Below are positions 6,040-9,843 of a stretch of DNA of 9,843 nucleotides, in pieces (position 1 is the first letter of the stretch; every line of letters starts with the position of its first letter). The position numbers and the translations under genes were made by a program. The notes beneath the pieces are model-generated. The model ran no database searches and had not been told where the DNA came from. It saw only the letters and a program-made list of their open reading frames with translations. The DNA comes from a bacterium. GTDB taxonomy: Bacteria > Caldisericota > Caldisericia > B22-G15. The stretch lies in NCBI GenBank assembly GCA_012517755.1, contig JAAYUH010000213.1:1-9843 (forward strand). The letters run 5' to 3'.

Positions 6040-7581
6040 ATGAATGATAAAAATTTTGTTGAATTAAAAAATATAAGAAAAGTATTCAAAACTGTTATTG
6101 CCTTAGATGATGTTAATTTTTCTGTTATAAAGAGCGAGATTCATGGTCTTCTCGGAGAAAATGGCGCAGGTAAAAGTACTTTAATGAATATATTGTATGG
6201 TTTATATTCACCAGACAAAGGTGAGATATATATTGAAGGAAATAAAGTTAAAATAAACTCTCCTTATGATTCTATAAAATTAGAAATTGGAATGGTCCAT
6301 CAAGTTTCAACCTTAGTACCTCAATTTAATGCTATTGAAAATATAATTTTAGGTACCAGTGAAGATAAGTATAGATTAAAAATCGAAGAAGAAAAAGAAA
6401 AAATAATAAAACTTTCAAAAGAACTTGGATTGGAGTTTCCATTGGATGTAAAAGTAAAAGATTTATCTGCTGGGTTAAAACAAAAAATTGAAATAGTAAG
6501 AGCTATTTATAGAGGAGCAAAACTTTTGATTCTTGATGAGCCAACAACATCTCTTGTTGAAAGTGAATTTAAGGATTTATTAAGGACATTAAAATCATTA
6601 GTTAAAAAAGGTGTAACAATAATATTTATTACACATAAAATGAGGGAAGTTGTTGAGGCATGTGATAGAGTCACAATATTAAGAAGAGGAAAAGTTCAGG
6701 GCACTTTGAACAAAGAAAATATGACTACTGAAAATATAGTAAAAATGATGTTCATTGAAAAAGATATTAAAGTTACAGAAAGTGCACTTCCAAAAGTTGA
6801 ATTACCAGAAACCAAAAAAAGTCCAAAACCAATTCTTGAATTGAAAGATGTTTTTGTTGAACCAACAGAAAGAAGTATTGGATTAAGAAATATCTCTTTT
6901 GAGTTATATGGAGGTGAGATATTAGGAGTAGCTGCAGTCTCTGGAAATGGTGAAAAAGATTTAGCAGAAGCCATTATCTATCCTAAAAAACTAAATCAGG
7001 GTGAGATATATATTGATGGAGAAAAAATAAATGGTTTATCAACTCTTCAAGTTTTTTCAAAAGGTGTATTTTATACACCAGAGGATAGAATAAAAGAGGG
7101 TATATTGCCTGATGGTAATTTAAAAGAAAATATTTTACTTGGACATCACTCAGAAGATAGATTTTTAGATAGAAAAACATTTATAAAATGGGATGAAGTA
7201 AGAGAAACTACAGTAGATACAATGAAAAAATTCAATGTTTATGCACCAAGCGAAGAGATAATAATTAGAAGATTATCTGGTGGAAATATTCAGAAGATAA
7301 TAATGGGAAGAGCCTTTGTAAATCCAATAAAACTTCTTGTTACTCATAATCCAACTTCAGGTCTTGATGTTTCAACAGTTGAATTTATTTTTGAAAAACT
7401 TGTTGAAACAAGAGGTAATGGAAGTGCAGTTTTATGGATTGGAGAAGATCTTGATGAATTGATGATACTAAGTGATAGAATCATTGTGCTTTATAAAGGT
7501 GAATTACAGGGTATATTCAATAGAGATGAATTTGATAAATATAGGATTGGATTACTAATGATAGGAGGAAGTTTATGCTAA
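6040..7581 (+). CDS. Double-domain ABC transporter ATPase of the BMP/nucleoside importer
   Basis: Cytoplasmic ATPase of 513 residues with two fused nucleotide-binding domains, as in RbsA and NupO. Domain 1 (about 6-240) is complete: Walker A GENGAGKST (39-47), Q-loop Gln88, signature LSAGL (142-146), Walker B LLILDEP (162-168) and switch His199. Domain 2 (about 265-510) is degenerate, as is usual in this family: SGNGEKDL (301-308) replaces Walker A without the GKS, the signature LSGGN (412-416) is kept, Walker B reads LLVTHNP (432-438) without the catalytic Glu, and the switch His is replaced by Glu469/Asp470. ATP hydrolysis should therefore depend on domain 1. The ATG at 6040 has no Shine-Dalgarno sequence and follows a strong hairpin. 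Its end overlaps the first permease by 7 nt. Confidence 0.95.
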   Translation: MNDKNFVELKNIRKVFKTVIALDDVNFSVIKSEIHGLLGENGAGKSTLMNILYGLYSPDKGEIYIEGNKVKINSPYDSIKLEIGMVHQVSTLVPQFNAIENIILGTSEDKYRLKIEEEKEKIIKLSKELGLEFPLDVKVKDLSAGLKQKIEIVRAIYRGAKLLILDEPTTSLVESEFKDLLRTLKSLVKKGVTIIFITHKMREVVEACDRVTILRRGKVQGTLNKENMTTENIVKMMFIEKDIKVTESALPKVELPETKKSPKPILELKDVFVEPTERSIGLRNISFELYGGEILGVAAVSGNGEKDLAEAIIYPKKLNQGEIYIDGEKINGLSTLQVFSKGVFYTPEDRIKEGILPDGNLKENILLGHHSEDRFLDRKTFIKWDEVRETTVDTMKKFNVYAPSEEIIIRRLSGGNIQKIIMGRAFVNPIKLLVTHNPTSGLDVSTVEFIFEKLVETRGNGSAVLWIGEDLDELMILSDRIIVLYKGELQGIFNRDEFDKYRIGLLMIGGSLC

Positions 7582-8636
7582 AAAAATATAGTTTAAATTT
7601 TAAAAATATTTTGTTAAAGGTTTTGAATAGTTCTTCTTCACTTTTTATTTCTATTTTTATATCAGTTATTTTCTTTTCAATAATAATTTCTTTATTAGGT
7701 TATAATGTATTTCAAGCTCTTAATACACTTATTTTTACTTCCTTCAGTTCTTATTTCAGTTTTTGTTCTACTATTATTAAAACAATACCTATTCTTTTTT
7801 TAAGTTATGCTTATGCTATACCCTCGATGGTGCAATTTTTCAATATAGGTAGTTTTGGTCAAATGATTTTTAGTGGTACAGTCGTAACTGTATTTTCCCT
7901 TTTTTTAGGTAATTTGGAATCTTTTATTTTAATCCCTATACTTATAATTATTGGAATATTTTCAGGTGGAATTTATGCTCTTATAGCTGCAATTCTAAAA
8001 ATTAAAAATAATATTGATCCTATAATATCAACAATTATGCTTAATTTTATATCTGAACAATTTCTATATTATATTGCTGGGCATCCTTATTTTGCAGATC
8101 CTATTGCGGGTCATCCTACAACAAGATCAATCCCTAAAAATGCATTATTAGGGTTTTATAATGGAATCCCTTATTCTTTGATATTTGCTCTTATTTCTAT
8201 TTTTTTTATATACTTTTTTGTACAAAGAAGTAAAAAAGGATACGAACTATTAGCAGTTGGACGTAATATAAATGCTTCAAATATCTTTGGTATCAATATT
8301 AATAATTCAATATTATGGGCATTCTTTTTAGGTGGTTGTTTTTCAGGTCTTGCAGGTACTTTGGAGATAATCAATATAAATGGAAAATTGATAGCAGGTT
8401 TCGCAAGTACTAATGGTATACAGTTAGGTTTATTTGGTACACTAGCAGCTCTTATAGCAGGTAGTATAAATCCTATAGCTTTATTCATATCTGCTTTTTT
8501 TATGTCCGTTCTAATGATAGGAGCAAATGCACTTCAAAGAACAATGGGCATATCTGTTTTTATAGTATTTATATGCCAAGCTTTAATAGTTATTAGTATT
8601 GTTACAATAAGAGAAATTTTTAAAAAAAGGAGATAA
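7575..8636 (+). CDS. ABC transporter permease 1 (BPD_transp_2, NupP-like)
   Basis: Integral membrane protein of 353 residues with about nine to ten hydrophobic segments (roughly 22-42, 66-86, 92-112, 117-141, 150-168, 199-217, 246-264, 281-296, 299-320, 326-346). 'FFNIGSFGQMIFSG' (88-101) is the conserved FNIG-x-x-GQ block of the larger permease of BMP transporters. 'YELLAVGRNINASNIFGI' (223-240) is the cytoplasmic loop that docks on the ATPase. It should pair with the second permease to form the import channel. The start codon lies within the last codons of the ATPase gene (7-nt overlap), with AGGAGG at 7563-7568 and a 6-nt spacer, so translation is coupled. The length and the companion genes match NupP of the B. 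subtilis guanosine transporter. Confidence 0.93.
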   Translation: MLKKYSLNFKNILLKVLNSSSSLFISIFISVIFFSIIISLLGYNVFQALNTLIFTSFSSYFSFCSTIIKTIPILFLSYAYAIPSMVQFFNIGSFGQMIFSGTVVTVFSLFLGNLESFILIPILIIIGIFSGGIYALIAAILKIKNNIDPIISTIMLNFISEQFLYYIAGHPYFADPIAGHPTTRSIPKNALLGFYNGIPYSLIFALISIFFIYFFVQRSKKGYELLAVGRNINASNIFGININNSILWAFFLGGCFSGLAGTLEIININGKLIAGFASTNGIQLGLFGTLAALIAGSINPIALFISAFFMSVLMIGANALQRTMGISVFIVFICQALIVISIVTIREIFKKRR

Positions 8637-8638
8637 AG

Positions 8639-9553
8639 ATGCAAATTATAAACGAACTTTTAAGACAGATTATATCTTATACAACAATTTATTCTTTAAT
8701 AACACTTGGTATTATAATTCAAGGTCGTGTTGGTATATTTAATATAGCAGGTGATGGTATAATGTTAGCTTCTGCATCAATAAGTTTTGCAATAGCTTAT
8801 TTTACAAATAATTGGTTATTAGGTTTTATTATAGGTTTCTTAATGGGAGGGGTATTTGGTTTATTATTCTCATTCATTCATGAAAAATTTAAAGTTAATC
8901 AATTTGTTCTCGGTTTATGTTTTATAATTTTAGGTACAGGTTTATCAGATTTTTTATACGAAATTTTAATTGGTATTAGATTAACAACACCAATCGCTCC
9001 AAATGTCCCAATAATTAAATTACCTATTATCAATAAAATTCCAATTTTATCAGCTTTTTTAAATCAAAATCCAATCGTTTATTTTATGTATTTCATTGTT
9101 ATTTTATCTTGGTGGTTTTTTTATAAAACAAAAATTGGCTTAGAAACAAGAGGTATTGGAGAAAACCCTAAAGCAATTGATGTTCTTGGAATTAATGTTA
9201 TTTTAAGAAGATATGTTGCAATAATAATTGGATCATCATTAATTGGTTTAGCAGGGGCATATCTTCCACTCATAATTACTGGAACATATTCTGCAGGAAT
9301 AGATGGTGGGAGAGGTACTATGGCTATTGGTATTGCAATATTTTCTTCTTGGAAACCACAAAGAGTAATTATTTCAAGTTTCTTGTTTGCAACCATTGAG
9401 GTTATGGTATTTCAACTTCAATTAATTTCAAAAAATATACCATCACAATTTGTTCTTATGCTTCCTTTCATTTCAGTACTATTAATTATGATGTTTTTAC
9501 GTGGAAGACTTGAATATCCAGCTTCGATAGGTCAACCTTATAGTAGAGAATAA
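8639..9553 (+). CDS. ABC transporter permease 2 (BPD_transp_2, NupQ-like)
   Basis: Integral membrane protein of 304 residues with about eight or nine hydrophobic segments (roughly 10-28, 36-56, 58-80, 88-111, 146-163, 192-214, 225-237, 243-262, 269-287). 'GRVGIFNIAGDGIMLASA' (29-46) is the conserved N-terminal block of the smaller BMP-transporter permease. 'ETRGIGENPKAIDVLGI' (169-185) is the ATPase-docking loop. The start is 2 nt after the first permease stop; AAGGAG (8627-8632) overlaps that gene's end with a 6-nt spacer. It is the last gene of the operon. Its C-terminus, YPASIGQPYSRE, is repeated in a degenerate copy at 9676-9717. I see no convincing terminator between its stop and the following leftward gene. 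Confidence 0.93.
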   Translation: MQIINELLRQIISYTTIYSLITLGIIIQGRVGIFNIAGDGIMLASASISFAIAYFTNNWLLGFIIGFLMGGVFGLLFSFIHEKFKVNQFVLGLCFIILGTGLSDFLYEILIGIRLTTPIAPNVPIIKLPIINKIPILSAFLNQNPIVYFMYFIVILSWWFFYKTKIGLETRGIGENPKAIDVLGINVILRRYVAIIIGSSLIGLAGAYLPLIITGTYSAGIDGGRGTMAIGIAIFSSWKPQRVIISSFLFATIEVMVFQLQLISKNIPSQFVLMLPFISVLLIMMFLRGRLEYPASIGQPYSRE

Positions 9554-9614
9554 GATAAGTATATAATCTAAATTCCCAATATTTTATGTTAATCAAATGA
9601 TTATTTTCTCATTA

Positions 9615-9644
9615 TTGACTCACCATTTTTTGGATACTTATAAT
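9615..9644 (+). promoter_or_regulatory. Orphan promoter-like sequence
   Basis: TTGACT (9615-9620, 5 of 6 matches) is followed after 18 bp by a perfect TATAAT (9639-9644), giving a predicted start near 9651. No intact gene lies downstream on this strand: transcription would cross the permease remnant and then run antisense to the leftward gene ending at 9718. It may produce a short or antisense RNA, be left over from a deleted gene, or be a chance match in AT-rich DNA. Confidence 0.35.
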
Positions 9645-9675
9645 TTAAATTATTGAAATTTAATAATAAATTTTA

Positions 9676-9717
9676 ATAGATCCAGCTTCTGTTGGAAAAC
9701 CTTATAGTAGAGAATGA
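9676..9717 (+). pseudogene. Remnant: 3' end of a second, paralogous BMP permease
   Basis: The frame reads IDPASVGKPYSRE then TGA, paralleling the last residues of the intact permease (YPASIGQPYSRE, 9515-9553). Over the final 12 codons (9682-9717 against 9518-9553), 30 of 36 bases agree. Most differences are conservative or at third codon positions, and the stop codon differs (TGA against TAA). That pattern points to a diverged paralogue rather than a recent duplication. A TAA stop in frame at 9667-9669 shows that the rest of the gene is gone. The stop codon directly abuts the end of the leftward gene (9718-9720). Confidence 0.65.
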
Positions 9718-9843
9718 TTAAGAAATAAATTTTATTTTATCTCCCTTTTTTAATTTTGTTATATGAATTAAACTTTTCCCTTTTCTTAAAGGATAAATAT
9801 ATTTTCCTCTCCTTTCTACCTTACCTATAAAATATAAATTCAA
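9718..9843 (-). CDS. C-terminal part of an unidentified leftward gene (partial)
   Basis: An open frame enters from the right edge on the minus strand and ends at TAA (9720-9718) after 41 visible codons. The C-terminus includes 'YFIGKVERRGKYIYPLRKG', then 'KSLIHITKLKKGDKIKFIS'. The Gly/Arg/Lys-rich, strand-like composition and 41 stop-free codons in such AT-rich DNA suggest real coding sequence. I do not recognise the family; the closing 'LKKGDKIKFIS' resembles the last strands of a small beta-barrel. No start codon lies after the AAGGAG seen within it, so the start lies outside the window. It converges on the transporter operon and its stop touches the permease remnant. Confidence 0.45.
   Translation of the reverse strand: MNLYFIGKVERRGKYIYPLRKGKSLIHITKLKKGDKIKFIS

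Noticed and set aside
6696..7180. Two minus-strand open frames inside the ATPase gene
   Set aside because: Both are antisense to conserved ABC ATPase motifs and show no ribosome binding site or family features.
8171..8488. Minus-strand open frame inside permease 1
   Set aside because: Antisense to a conserved permease; no independent support.
9121..9396. Minus-strand open frame inside permease 2
   Set aside because: Antisense shadow of the conserved docking loop and membrane segments.
9655..9675. AT-only hairpin as terminator of the transporter operon
   Set aside because: Seven A-T pairs without a GC core or a clean T-run are too weak to call.

Overview
The window is a very AT-rich bacterial segment. 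Every intact gene ends in TAA, Trp is encoded by TGG (so TGA is not recoded), and most genes have strong AGGAGG-type ribosome binding sites. This fits a low-GC anaerobe: a clostridial-type Firmicute or a candidate phylum such as Atribacterota. That placement is inference and weak.

Layout. (1) At the left edge, the first 27 codons of a leftward gene that looks like the winged-helix start of an AbiEi-type antitoxin, with its own promoter. (2) A short decayed inverted-repeat element (150-262) with an intact ATTCCCGT/ACGGGAAT hairpin. (3) A rightward two-component pair: a soluble PAS-HisKA_3-HATPase histidine kinase, possibly read from a leaderless mRNA, and a NarL/LuxR-type response regulator 1 nt downstream. 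(4) A palindrome with 7-2-7 geometry over the regulator's stop codon, then a promoter with a perfect TTGACA. (5) A seven-gene rightward operon: Rid-family protein, metal-dependent cyclase/hydrolase, amidohydrolase resembling 8-oxoguanine deaminase, BMP-family lipoprotein, double ATPase and two permeases. A 17-bp perfect hairpin lies between the lipoprotein and ATPase genes. (6) A right-hand boundary with an orphan promoter-like sequence, the last codons of a lost paralogous permease, and the 3' end of an unidentified leftward gene.

Working model. The kinase senses a soluble cytoplasmic signal and its regulator acts at the palindrome about 64 bp upstream of the operon start site. A nucleoside/nucleobase-type BMP ABC transporter (related to B. 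subtilis NupNOPQ and PnrA/BmpA) imports a heterocycle. The amidohydrolase deaminates it, the cyclase-family hydrolase could open a ring or cleave an amide, and the Rid protein, which lacks the catalytic Arg of classical RidA, acts on or binds a product. The family assignments are solid; the substrate and the order of steps are inference. I found no CRISPR array, tRNA, rRNA, intact insertion sequence or riboswitch.
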